Assembly: GCA_036265325.1 (NCBI GenBank)
Contig: DATAPH010000091.1
Coordinates: 1-64,000, forward strand
Reading direction: 5' to 3'
Source of the DNA: AC-51 sp036265325
Lineage (GTDB): Bacteria; Actinomycetota; UBA4738; HRBIN12
DNA: 64,000 nucleotides
The notes beneath the pieces were generated by a model. That model searched no databases, was not told the origin of the DNA, and worked only from the letters and a program-made list of their open reading frames with translations. Below are positions 10,719 through 18,732 of this stretch, one piece after another. The position numbers and the translations under genes were made by a program. The stretch's first letter is position 1. Each line of letters opens with the position of its first letter.

Positions 10719-11669
10719 ATGCCGGACCCGGAGGCGGTGGCGCGCCGCTACCTCGAGCACCTTACGGTCGAACGCGGTCTCGCGGACAACACGCTCGCCG
10801 CCTACCGTCGTGACCTCGAGCGGTATGTCGCGTTCCTCGGCACACGCGGCGTTCGCGACCTGGACGATGTCGACCCGAAGACGATCCGAGCGTTCATCGC
10901 GTCCGTCTCGGCCTCGACGCACGGCCCCGACGCCGAGCCGTATCACGCGACGACGGTGTCGCGGATGCTGTCGACGGTTCGCACGTTTCACCGGTTCGCT
11001 CTGCGCGAAGGACTCGTCACCGACGACCCGACGGCAGGTGTCGTGCGTCCGCGACTGCCGCGTGCGCTCCCGCACCCGCTGACCGTCGAGGAGGTGACGG
11101 CGATCGTCGAGGCGCCGGGCGACGCGACGCCCGTGGCCGCGCGCGACCGCGCGATCCTCGAGCTCCTCTACGGGGCGGGGCTCCGCATCTCGGAGCTCGT
11201 CGGACTCGACGTCGACGACCTCGACTTGGAGGACGCCGCGGTCCGCGTGCTCGGGAAGGGCAGCAAGGAACGGCTCGTCCCGATCGGACGGATGGCGCGC
11301 GACGCGGTGGCGGCGTACCTCACGCGCGGCCGTCCCGCCCTGGCGACCGGGCGGTCGCGTGGGGCGCTGTTCCTCAACGCGCGCGGCGGCCGGCTGACGC
11401 GGCAGTCCTGCTCGCGCTTGTTGGACGCGCATCGCGCGCGCGCGGGGATCATGCGCGTCGTCACGCCGCACGATCTCCGGCACTCGTTCGCCACGCACCT
11501 GTTGGAGGGCGGCGCCGACGTGCGAGTCGTGCAGGAACTTCTGGGCCACGCGAGCGTCGCGACCACCCAGGTGTACACCTTGGTCACGAACGAGCACCTG
11601 CGTGCCACGTACTACACCGCGCATCCGCGCGCACGCCGTGCGGCCGCGAGTGGAGGCCGATCGTCGTGA
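10719..11669 (+). CDS. xerD: Site-specific tyrosine recombinase XerD
   Basis: 316 residues. It resolves chromosome dimers at dif. The catalytic set is complete: Arg156 (AGLRISEL), Lys180 (LGKGSKER), His251 and Arg254 (HDLRHS), His277 (LLGHAS) and Tyr286 (TQVYT). The N-terminal 100 residues form the SAM-like core-binding domain. Its place after pyrG and NUDIX marks it as the housekeeping enzyme, not a phage integrase. Confidence 0.92.
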   Translation: MPDPEAVARRYLEHLTVERGLADNTLAAYRRDLERYVAFLGTRGVRDLDDVDPKTIRAFIASVSASTHGPDAEPYHATTVSRMLSTVRTFHRFALREGLVTDDPTAGVVRPRLPRALPHPLTVEEVTAIVEAPGDATPVAARDRAILELLYGAGLRISELVGLDVDDLDLEDAAVRVLGKGSKERLVPIGRMARDAVAAYLTRGRPALATGRSRGALFLNARGGRLTRQSCSRLLDAHRARAGIMRVVTPHDLRHSFATHLLEGGADVRVVQELLGHASVATTQVYTLVTNEHLRATYYTAHPRARRAAASGGRSS

Positions 11670-12013
11670 GCGACCCGACGAGGGAGCGACGGCGCACGGC
11701 GCTCCAGGACCAAGAGCGCTCCCTCCGCCGTGAGCTCGGCGATCTCGGCGCCGATCCCGACGCCGACGAGGTGGCCTTCGACGCCGATGCCGGCTTCGCC
11801 GATCGGTCCCACAGCACCGAGGAACGCGAACGGGTGATGACGATGGCGCGCTCGCTCCGTACCAACTTGCGCGAGGTCGAACGCGCGATCACGAAGCTCG
11901 ACGACGGGTCCTACGGCCGGTGCGAGCGCTGCGGCAACCCGATCGGCGACGAGCGCCTCGACGCCATCCCGTGGGCCCCCCTGTGCATCGACTGCAAGAA
12001 GCTGGTCGGCTGA
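11666..12013 (+). CDS. TraR/DksA-type C4 zinc-finger protein
   Basis: 115 residues. A helical N-terminal half (coiled coil around 50-80) precedes a four-cysteine zinc finger (Cys86, Cys89, Cys107, Cys110), as in DksA/TraR proteins that enter the RNA polymerase secondary channel. The Asp-rich loop around residue 28-42 could be the tip. Whether it tunes transcription is inferred from family. The start overlaps the xerD stop by 4 nt. Confidence 0.85.
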   Translation: MSDPTRERRRTALQDQERSLRRELGDLGADPDADEVAFDADAGFADRSHSTEERERVMTMARSLRTNLREVERAITKLDDGSYGRCERCGNPIGDERLDAIPWAPLCIDCKKLVG

Positions 12014-12014
12014 C

Positions 12015-13199
12015 GTGCCGCCGCGCTTGGTTCCACAGGTCTGTGTTCTCGTCTGCGATTCGTGGGGCGTCGGCGACGCGCCCGACGCCGAGGGGTACGG
12101 CGATGCGGGCTCCGACACCCTCGCGCACGTGGCGGCCGCGGTCGGCGGCCTCGACGCGCCCGCACTCGAAGGACTCGGCCTTGGGCTGTTGACGTCCATC
12201 CAGGGCATCGTCCCGCGCGCCGAGCCCGGGACGGCGCACGGGCGCGCGACTGAGGTGTCGGCGGGCAAGGACACCACCACCGGCCACTGGGAGATGATGG
12301 GGATCCTCCTGGACACGCCGTTCCCGTTGTATCCGGACGGGTTCCCGCCGGAGATCATCGGCCCTTTCTCCGCGGAGATCGGACACGGCGTGCTTGGCAA
12401 CGTGCCGGCCTCGGGGACGGAGATCATCGCCGAGCTCGGCGAGAAGCACCTGGCGACGGGCGACCCGATCGTGTACACGAGCGGCGACTCCGTGTTCCAA
12501 GTCGCGACGCACGTCGACGTCGTCCCGCTCGAGCAGCTCTACGCGTGGTGTGAGACCGCGCGCGGCCTGCTCGTCGGGCTGAACCAGGTGGGCAGGGTGA
12601 TCGCGCGCCCCTTCGACGGGAACCCCGGCGCGTTCGTTCGCCGTCCGGAGCGGCGCGACTACAGCGTCGCGCCGCCGGGCCCAACCGTCCTCGATCACCT
12701 CGTCGACGCGGGGCGGTCGGTCCTCGGGATCGGCAAGATCCAGGACATCTTCGATCATCGTGGCCTCACGGGTGCGGAGTACTCCGCATCGAACGAAGAC
12801 GGGGTGGAGCAGACGATCGCCGCGCTCCGCCATGCCGAACACGACCTCGTCTTCACCAACCTCGTCGATTTCGACTCCAAGTACGGACATCGCAACGATC
12901 CGAAGGGCTACGCGAAGGCGATCGAGGCGTTCGACCGACGCCTGCCCGAGCTGCGCGAGGCGCTCGGGGACGGCCTCCTCGTGCTCACCGGCGACCACGG
13001 ATGCGATCCGACGACGACGCCGACCGATCACTCGCGCGAACGCACGCCGTTGCTGGTGGCCGGCTGCACGGGCGGCCCGTACGAGATCGGCACGCGGTCA
13101 ACGTTCGCGGACCTGGGAGCGACGGTGCTCGAGGCGCTCGGGGTATCTGCGCCGCTCGCGATCGGCGATAGCTTCGCGGCCGCGATCGGGCTCGGCTGA
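12015..13199 (+). CDS. deoB: Phosphopentomutase
   Basis: 394 residues. It interconverts (deoxy)ribose 1- and 5-phosphate in nucleoside salvage. The alkaline-phosphatase-fold motifs are present: CDSWGVGDAPDA near the N terminus, the phospho-Thr region GKDTTTGHWEM, and TGDHGCDPTT with DHSRERTP near the C terminus. The usual Val in DSVGIG is Trp here. It starts with GTG 1 nt after the preceding stop. Confidence 0.92.
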   Translation: MPPRLVPQVCVLVCDSWGVGDAPDAEGYGDAGSDTLAHVAAAVGGLDAPALEGLGLGLLTSIQGIVPRAEPGTAHGRATEVSAGKDTTTGHWEMMGILLDTPFPLYPDGFPPEIIGPFSAEIGHGVLGNVPASGTEIIAELGEKHLATGDPIVYTSGDSVFQVATHVDVVPLEQLYAWCETARGLLVGLNQVGRVIARPFDGNPGAFVRRPERRDYSVAPPGPTVLDHLVDAGRSVLGIGKIQDIFDHRGLTGAEYSASNEDGVEQTIAALRHAEHDLVFTNLVDFDSKYGHRNDPKGYAKAIEAFDRRLPELREALGDGLLVLTGDHGCDPTTTPTDHSRERTPLLVAGCTGGPYEIGTRSTFADLGATVLEALGVSAPLAIGDSFAAAIGLG

Positions 13200-13236
13200 C
13201 GCCGGCGGCCTGCGAGCGCCGGCCCGTGCCGGCCGG

Positions 13237-13242
13237 TATCGT
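13237..13242 (+). promoter_or_regulatory. Possible -10 box of the M50-like gene
   Basis: TATCGT lies 48 nt before the GTG at 13291, which would give a leader of about 42 nt carrying the GGGAGG ribosome-binding site at 13275-13280. No convincing -35 hexamer. Confidence 0.3.
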
Positions 13243-13290
13243 GCCCCCAGCCCAAGGCGGGCCGGGCGCTGGACGGGAGGTCGGAAACGC

Positions 13291-13968
13291 GTGATAGCGG
13301 CGGTCAGCTCCTTGTCGATCCGGGTCACGGTCTACATCGCCGGCTCCCTGCTGATCGGGATGATCGCGCGCGAGTACGTCCGCGCGTTCGTCGCGACGCG
13401 CCTCAACGACCCCACGCCCCGATTGTGGGGCCGGCTCACCTGGAACCCACGGTCGTGGTTCGACCCCTTCGGGTCTGCGCTCGTGCCCGGCTTGATCCTG
13501 GTGTTGTGGGTGGCGGCGAGCGGCCTGTATCCACCACCGGTCGCGTACGGGAAGCCCGCGCCGGTCGATTCCGCGTATCTCCGCCGGCCGACGCGAGACC
13601 AGGTCTTGATCGGTCTCGCCGGCCCGGTCACGAACATGGCCCTTGGGGTGATCGCAGGGCTGGTGCTGCGGCTCATCTCGACGCCGGCCGCGTTGACGGT
13701 CATCACCTTCCTCGTCTTCTTCGAGTTCACGCAGTTCTGCCTGGCGATCTTCCATCTGCTTCCGATCCCGGGCCTGGACGGTGCCCGGCTGGTCGGCCTC
13801 GCGCTGCCGCCCGACGCTGCGCGCGTGTACCGGGACGCGGACAAGTACCTCCCCCTGTTCGTGCTCCTGGCGATGTTCGTGCTCGCCGGCGTGATCAACG
13901 GCATCGTCTACGCGTTGGTGGACCTCCTGTGCCAGGCGGCCTCCGGCGTGACGTGCTCGCCGCGATAG
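13291..13968 (+). CDS. Degenerate site-2-protease (M50) family membrane protein
   Basis: 225 residues with four or more hydrophobic segments. It aligns with the compact M50 family in GRLTWNPRSWFDPFG, GPVTNMALG (111-119) and IFHLLPIPGLDG (153-164; Asp163 is the third zinc ligand). The zinc motif that should read HExxH reads Arg27-Glu28-Tyr-Val-Arg31, each His replaced by Arg (CGC codons). It therefore probably cannot bind zinc and is a pseudoprotease. I chose the GTG at 13291 because GGGAGG lies upstream and homology begins here; the frame is open further upstream through deoB. M50 genes often precede trpS-scpA in actinobacteria, so it looks orthologous. Confidence 0.82.
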   Translation: MIAAVSSLSIRVTVYIAGSLLIGMIAREYVRAFVATRLNDPTPRLWGRLTWNPRSWFDPFGSALVPGLILVLWVAASGLYPPPVAYGKPAPVDSAYLRRPTRDQVLIGLAGPVTNMALGVIAGLVLRLISTPAALTVITFLVFFEFTQFCLAIFHLLPIPGLDGARLVGLALPPDAARVYRDADKYLPLFVLLAMFVLAGVINGIVYALVDLLCQAASGVTCSPR

Positions 13969-14056
13969 CCCGGCTCGCATCCGGGGGCCGCGGAGACCCC
14001 GCGTTATCATCGCGGCCATCGTCACCGAACCCGCCCTCGCGACGCGCACGAAGCGC

Positions 14057-15031
14057 GTGCTGACCGGCTACCGGCCGACGGGCGCGCTGCATGTCGGGCA
14101 CTGGGCCGGCAACGTCGAGAATATGCTTGCGCTGCAACGCGATACGAGCTACGACTGCTTCTTCTTCGTCGCCGATTGGCACATGCTGACGACGCACTAC
14201 GACCGCACCGACGAATTGCCGTCGTTCGTCGAAGAGCTGGTGCTCGACTGGCTCGCCGCGGGCCTCGATCCCGACCGTGCCGTGATCTATCGGCAGTCGG
14301 ACATCGCGGAGGTCGCCGAGCTCGCCTTGCTGTTCGGGATGATCACGCCGCTCGGCTGGCTCGAACGCGTGCCGTCGTACAAGGATCGTCTCCGCGACAT
14401 GAGCGAGCGCGACGTGGCGAACTTCGGCTTGCTCGGCTATCCCGTGTTGCAGGTCGTCGACATCACGATCGTCCGCGGCGAGCTCGTTCCGGTCGGGGAG
14501 GACCAGGTCGCGCATCTCGAGCTGTCGCGCGAGATCGTCCGGCGCTTCAACCGGCTCTACGGCGATGTGCTGGTCGAACCACAGCCGCTGCTGTCCGACA
14601 CGCCACTGATCCCGGGCTCCGACGGACGGAAGATGTCGAAGTCGCTCGACAACACGATCGGTATCCGCGACGACGAGGACGCCGTCCGCGCGACCGTGCG
14701 GTCGTTCATCACCGACCCACAGAAGCTCCGGCGCGGCGATCCGGGCCGGCCGGAGATCTGCCCGATCTTCGCGCTGCATCGGAAGTTCTCGCCCGACGAC
14801 GTCGACCGCATCGAGGTGACATGCCGGACCGGCGAGCTCGGCTGCGTGGACTGCAAGACGATCCTCGCGGATCACCTGGTGGAGACGTTCGCGCCGTTCC
14901 GCGCCCGCCGGGCCGAACTTGCGGCGACGGCCGGGTTGGTTCGGGATGTGTTGGCCGCGGGCGCGGAGCGTGTCCGTCCGATCGCGCAGGAAACGACGGC
15001 GATGGTGCGCGACGCGATGCATCTGAGGTGA
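14057..15031 (+). CDS. trpS: Tryptophan-tRNA ligase
   Basis: 324 residues from the GTG. Class I motifs: HVGH at 12-15 and KMSKS (GRKMSKSLDN). A cysteine cluster near the C terminus (CRTGELGCVDCK) suggests a metal site. The start is uncertain: homologs usually begin a few residues earlier (K-R-V-L-T-G). A -10-like TATCAT (14005-14010) lies 7 nt before an in-frame ATC at 14018, which would add 13 residues if used as a rare start. The overlap with scpA suggests coupling. Confidence 0.9.
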   Translation: MLTGYRPTGALHVGHWAGNVENMLALQRDTSYDCFFFVADWHMLTTHYDRTDELPSFVEELVLDWLAAGLDPDRAVIYRQSDIAEVAELALLFGMITPLGWLERVPSYKDRLRDMSERDVANFGLLGYPVLQVVDITIVRGELVPVGEDQVAHLELSREIVRRFNRLYGDVLVEPQPLLSDTPLIPGSDGRKMSKSLDNTIGIRDDEDAVRATVRSFITDPQKLRRGDPGRPEICPIFALHRKFSPDDVDRIEVTCRTGELGCVDCKTILADHLVETFAPFRARRAELAATAGLVRDVLAAGAERVRPIAQETTAMVRDAMHLR

Positions 15032-15033
15032 CG

Positions 15034-15786
15034 ATGGACACGGCGGCGGAGGGGATGGCGCCCACGGGGTTCGCGGTCGAGATCCCGGGCTTCGACGGGC
15101 CGTTCCGCCTGCTCGCCGACCTCATCTTGGATCAGAAGATCGACGTGTGCGACGTGCCGATCGCCACCGTGACCGACGGGTTCTTGCGCTATGCCAAGGA
15201 GACGGCGACGTGGAACCTCGAGGAGGCGACGTGGTTCCTCGCGATCTGTGCCGTGCTGCTCGAGCTCAAGGTGTCGCGGCTGACGCCGAAGGTGACCGAG
15301 CTCGACGAGGAGGACCTCCTCGGCGGGTCGCCGGATCTCGCCTACGCCCGGTCGATCGAGCTGCGGGCGTTCCGGAAGGTCGCCCTCGAGCTCGCCCGGC
15401 GGCTGGAGGACGAGGCGGGGTACTTCGCACGCGACATCGGCCCCGGTCCGGAGTTCGCGCACCTGTATCCCGACCCGATGACGTCGGTGACGGCGGATGC
15501 GCTCGCCTCGATGGCCGCGCAGCTCCTTCGACCGCCGCCCACCGTCGATCTGTCGCACGTAACCCCGATCCGCTTCACCGTCAACGACGCGATCCAAGCC
15601 GTCGAGGCGCATCTCGCACGGATCCAGGAGGGCCAGGCGACGTTCCGCGAGCTGACGGCAGACTGTGAGGACCGCATGCATGTGGTCGTGCGCTTCCTGG
15701 CGTTGCTCGAGCTGTACCGTGACGGCAAGGTCGAGCTGCAGCAGGCCGCGACCTTCGGAGAGATCGAGGTGGCATGGAAACGATGA
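15034..15786 (+). CDS. scpA: Segregation and condensation protein A
   Basis: 250 residues. This is the kleisin of the bacterial condensin Smc-ScpAB. The family start FDGPFRLLADLILDQKIDV and the C-terminal winged-helix part (VVRFLALLELYRDGKVELQQ) are clear. The ATG at 15034 has AGG just before it; a GTG at 15028 that overlaps the trpS stop is an alternative. smc itself is not in the window. Confidence 0.93.
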   Translation: MDTAAEGMAPTGFAVEIPGFDGPFRLLADLILDQKIDVCDVPIATVTDGFLRYAKETATWNLEEATWFLAICAVLLELKVSRLTPKVTELDEEDLLGGSPDLAYARSIELRAFRKVALELARRLEDEAGYFARDIGPGPEFAHLYPDPMTSVTADALASMAAQLLRPPPTVDLSHVTPIRFTVNDAIQAVEAHLARIQEGQATFRELTADCEDRMHVVVRFLALLELYRDGKVELQQAATFGEIEVAWKR

Positions 15787-16436
15787 GCGGAACCGGCGCG
15801 GCGATCGACACCCGAGCGCTCGAAGCGGTGCTCTTCGTCTCCGACGAGCCGTTGACGCCGGCCGTCCTGTCCCAAGCGCTCGAGGTTGACCGCCGGATGG
15901 TCGACGACCTCTGCGCACAGCTCCAGACGGAGCTCGAGCAGCGTGGATCCGGCTTGGTGCTCCGTAACGTGGCGGGCGGCTGGCGACTGTTCACCGACCC
16001 GGAGACCCAACCGGTCGTCGAACGGTTCGTCCTGTCGTCGCGCCAGGCGCGGATGACGAAGGCGGCGCTGGAGACGCTCGCGATCGTCGCGTACAAGCAG
16101 CCCGTGACGCGCCATCAGGTGAGCGCGATCCGAGGAGTGAACGCCGACGGCGTGCTTCGGGCGCTCGTCGACCGTGGGCTGATCGAGGAGGCCGGCCGCG
16201 ACGAGGGACCGGGACGCCCGCTCCTGTACGCAACGACGCCGATGTTCCTGGAGCGGCTCGGGCTCGCCTCGCTGGCGGCGCTCCCGTCGCTCGCGCCCCT
16301 GCTGGACGCGTCCGCCGAGCGAGCCGACGCGGCCGACCTCGCCGCGGATCCCGAGGACGAGCCCGCCGACCACGCGCCCGCCGACGAGGGGCCAGAAGCG
16401 CCCGACGAGAGCGAGCCGGACGCTCAGGAGATCTGA
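15783..16436 (+). CDS. scpB: Segregation and condensation protein B
   Basis: 217 residues with two winged-helix domains; it dimerises and binds ScpA. Family blocks LEAVLFVSDEPLT, MTKAALETLAIVAYKQPVTR and IRGVNADGVLRALVDRGLI are present. The C-terminal 45 residues are an acidic Asp/Glu/Pro tail. The start overlaps scpA by 4 nt (ATGA); an in-frame ATG 9 nt upstream is possible. Confidence 0.92.
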   Translation: MSGTGAAIDTRALEAVLFVSDEPLTPAVLSQALEVDRRMVDDLCAQLQTELEQRGSGLVLRNVAGGWRLFTDPETQPVVERFVLSSRQARMTKAALETLAIVAYKQPVTRHQVSAIRGVNADGVLRALVDRGLIEEAGRDEGPGRPLLYATTPMFLERLGLASLAALPSLAPLLDASAERADAADLAADPEDEPADHAPADEGPEAPDESEPDAQEI

Positions 16437-16439
16437 GGC

Positions 16440-17201
16440 GTGCCCGCGGAGCGCCTCCAACGAGCGCTCGCCCGCGCGGGGTTCGGGTCGCGGCGCTCGG
16501 CGGAAGAGCTCATCGCATCAGGTCGCGTAACCGTCAACGGGAAGGTGGCGACGGTCGGCGACAAGGTCGACGTCGCCACCGACGTGGTCGCCGTTCGCGG
16601 CGCAACGGTCAACCTTGACCCGAGGGTTCGGTATCTCGCGTTGCATAAGCCTCGCGGCGTCGTGACGACGATGCACGACCCTCAAGGCCGGCCCGACGTC
16701 CGCTCGCTGTTGCCGCCGGAGGGCCCGCACGTGTTCCCGGTCGGCAGGCTCGACCTCGACAGCGAGGGACTGCTGCTCGCGATGAACGACGGTGACCTCG
16801 CCAACGCGCTCACGCACCCGCGTTACGAGATCGAGAAGGAATACCTCGCCGAGGTTTCCGGCACGCCGGCCGGGCGGCACCTCGGCGGCCTGCGCGCCGG
16901 GGTGGAGTTGGACGACGGTCTGGCGAAGGCGCGGTCCGTCCGGGTCGTCGATACGCGGCCGGGCCGGGCACACCTCTCGATCGTGATGATCGAGGGACGC
17001 AAGCGCGAGGTCCGCCGGATGCTCCAGGCCCTTGACCTCCCGGTGACGAGGTTGCTGCGGGTCCGCATCGGGCCAGTCCGGCTCGGCGGCCTGCCACCCG
17101 GCGAGCATCGCGAGCTCACGCCCGAGGAGCTGCTGGACCTCGGCAAGCTCGTCGCCCGCGCCGAGCGCCGGCTGCGCCGCGAGGCAAGCGACGCCCTGTA
17201 G
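16440..17201 (+). CDS. rluB: 23S rRNA pseudouridine synthase, RluB type
   Basis: 253 residues. An S4 domain (about 2-60) precedes the RsuA/RluB catalytic domain with the active-site Asp in GRLDLDSEGLLL. By family it isomerises a uridine in 23S helix 89 (RluB target U2605). Position scpB-rluB is conserved in actinobacteria. GTG start, 3 nt after scpB. Confidence 0.9.
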   Translation: MPAERLQRALARAGFGSRRSAEELIASGRVTVNGKVATVGDKVDVATDVVAVRGATVNLDPRVRYLALHKPRGVVTTMHDPQGRPDVRSLLPPEGPHVFPVGRLDLDSEGLLLAMNDGDLANALTHPRYEIEKEYLAEVSGTPAGRHLGGLRAGVELDDGLAKARSVRVVDTRPGRAHLSIVMIEGRKREVRRMLQALDLPVTRLLRVRIGPVRLGGLPPGEHRELTPEELLDLGKLVARAERRLRREASDAL

Positions 17202-17255
17202 CCTTGCGGCGCGGCCCGTCGCGGGCCGCACCGTCGAGGCGATCAGGAGGAACCG

Positions 17256-17624
17256 GTGAACGTGCGCGCGGCCCGAGGGGCGATCGTCGTGGCCGTGGAC
17301 ACGCCCGCGATACTGCACGCCGCCACGGCGAAACTCCTCGAAGCCATCCTCGAACGGAACGCGATCGCGCATGACGACCTGATCAGCATCCTGTTCACCG
17401 CCACCGAAGATCTGTCGAGCGCGTTCCCCGCCGAAGCGGCCCGTCGCATGGGCATGGGCGACATCCCGTTGCTCTGCGCTCGAGAGATCCCCGTCGTTGG
17501 GTCGATGCCGTCGGTCGTCCGTATCCTGCTCCACTTCCACACCGAGCTCGGCCTGCGCGAGGTCACGCACGTCTACCTCGACGGCGCCGAACGCTTGCGG
17601 GACGACCTGGATGCAGCCTCCTGA
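17256..17624 (+). CDS. aroH: Chorismate mutase, AroH class
   Basis: 122 residues. AroH-type trimeric mutase converting chorismate to prephenate. The RGA near the N terminus (Arg of VRAARGAIVV), SILFTATEDL and the CAREIPVVGSMP segment match the fold's active-site residues. A strong RBS (AGGAGG, 17246-17251) precedes the GTG, and TAGCCT at 17199-17204 may be the -10 box. The product feeds TyrA, the next gene, which it overlaps by 14 nt. Confidence 0.9.
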   Translation: MNVRAARGAIVVAVDTPAILHAATAKLLEAILERNAIAHDDLISILFTATEDLSSAFPAEAARRMGMGDIPLLCAREIPVVGSMPSVVRILLHFHTELGLREVTHVYLDGAERLRDDLDAAS

Positions 17625-18726
17625 GGCAAGCCCCTCGCGCCTCCACCGCGTGGCCGTGATCGGCACCGGGTTGATCGGGACGTCGATCGCGCTTGCGGCC
17701 CGTCGGGCCGGCTCCGACGTCGTCGGGTGGGACGTTGATGGCCGCGTGCTGGAGAAGGCGGCCGGGAGTGGCGCGCTGACGCGCGCGCCATCCCTGCAAG
17801 CGGCCACGGCGGACGCCGAGCTCGTTGTCGTCGCGACGCCGATCCGCGCGGTTCCGGCCGCGGTTGTCGCAGCGCTGGACGCCGCGCCCCGGGCGATCGT
17901 GACGGACGTCGCGAGCGTGAAGACTCGGGTGATCGAGGACGTGCGAGCCAAGGCGCCGGCCGAGGCGCTGGCGCGCTTCGTTCCGGGCCACCCGATGGGC
18001 GGCAGCGAGCGGTCCGGACCCGAGCACGCGTCGGCGTCTGTGGTCGACGGGATCGTGTGGGTCCTCGCACCGGCTCGAGAAACCGTTGCGACGGCCACCG
18101 ACACACTTCGAGTTTGGGTCGAGGGTGTGGGCGCACGCGCCGTCGTGATGGATCCTGAGCGCCATGACCGGCTGGTGGCTGTGGTGAGCCATCTCCCGCA
18201 GGTTGCGTCCACGACGCTGATGGGGACGGCCGGCGGTGAAGAAGCGGGGGAGCAGGATGCCCTCCTGCTCGCGGCCGGAGGTTTCCGTGACCTTACGCGG
18301 CTCGCCGCCTCCCACCCGGCACTGTGGAGCGAGATCCTCATCGCGAACCGGGAGGAGGTCGCGGCCGCGATCGACGTCTTCGTCCGCCGGCTCGAGGCGC
18401 TCCGCGATCGCATCGCCGATGCGGACGCCGCCGGGGTCGAGTCAACGTTCGCCGCGGCGAAGCAAGCACGCCTGGGCCTCGCGGCGAAACCGACGGTTCG
18501 CGCGGGGGTCGCCGTCTGGCAGGCCGAGATCCCCGACGAACCGGGCGCCCTTGCCCGCATCACCGCGGTCCTCGGAGCGGGCGGCGTGAACATCGAGGAC
18601 CTCCAGATCGTGCACTCTCCCGAGGGCGGCCGCGGCACCGTCCATCTCACCGTGGCGGCCGAGTCCGCCGGGTCGGCCGCAGATGTGCTCTCGACCGGCG
18701 GGTACGACCCAACCAGGCTTGCGTGA
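17611..18726 (+). CDS. tyrA: Prephenate dehydrogenase with C-terminal ACT domain
   Basis: 371 residues. The Rossmann motif is VIGTGLIGTS near residue 17; the catalytic His region is PGHPMGGSERSG and the second domain begins with SHLPQ. An ACT domain (about 288-370, starting AEIPDEPGALARI) suggests feedback control by tyrosine or another amino acid. The frame is open upstream, but homology starts at this ATG. It overlaps aroH and is followed by aroA, so one transcript covers chorismate synthesis and use. Confidence 0.92.
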   Translation: MQPPEASPSRLHRVAVIGTGLIGTSIALAARRAGSDVVGWDVDGRVLEKAAGSGALTRAPSLQAATADAELVVVATPIRAVPAAVVAALDAAPRAIVTDVASVKTRVIEDVRAKAPAEALARFVPGHPMGGSERSGPEHASASVVDGIVWVLAPARETVATATDTLRVWVEGVGARAVVMDPERHDRLVAVVSHLPQVASTTLMGTAGGEEAGEQDALLLAAGGFRDLTRLAASHPALWSEILIANREEVAAAIDVFVRRLEALRDRIADADAAGVESTFAAAKQARLGLAAKPTVRAGVAVWQAEIPDEPGALARITAVLGAGGVNIEDLQIVHSPEGGRGTVHLTVAAESAGSAADVLSTGGYDPTRLA

Positions 18727-18732
18727 CTGGGC

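Noticed and set aside
10719..11669. Phage or integrative-element integrase
   Set aside because: The gene stands in the conserved pyrG-NUDIX-xerD order and there are no other phage genes, so it is housekeeping XerD.
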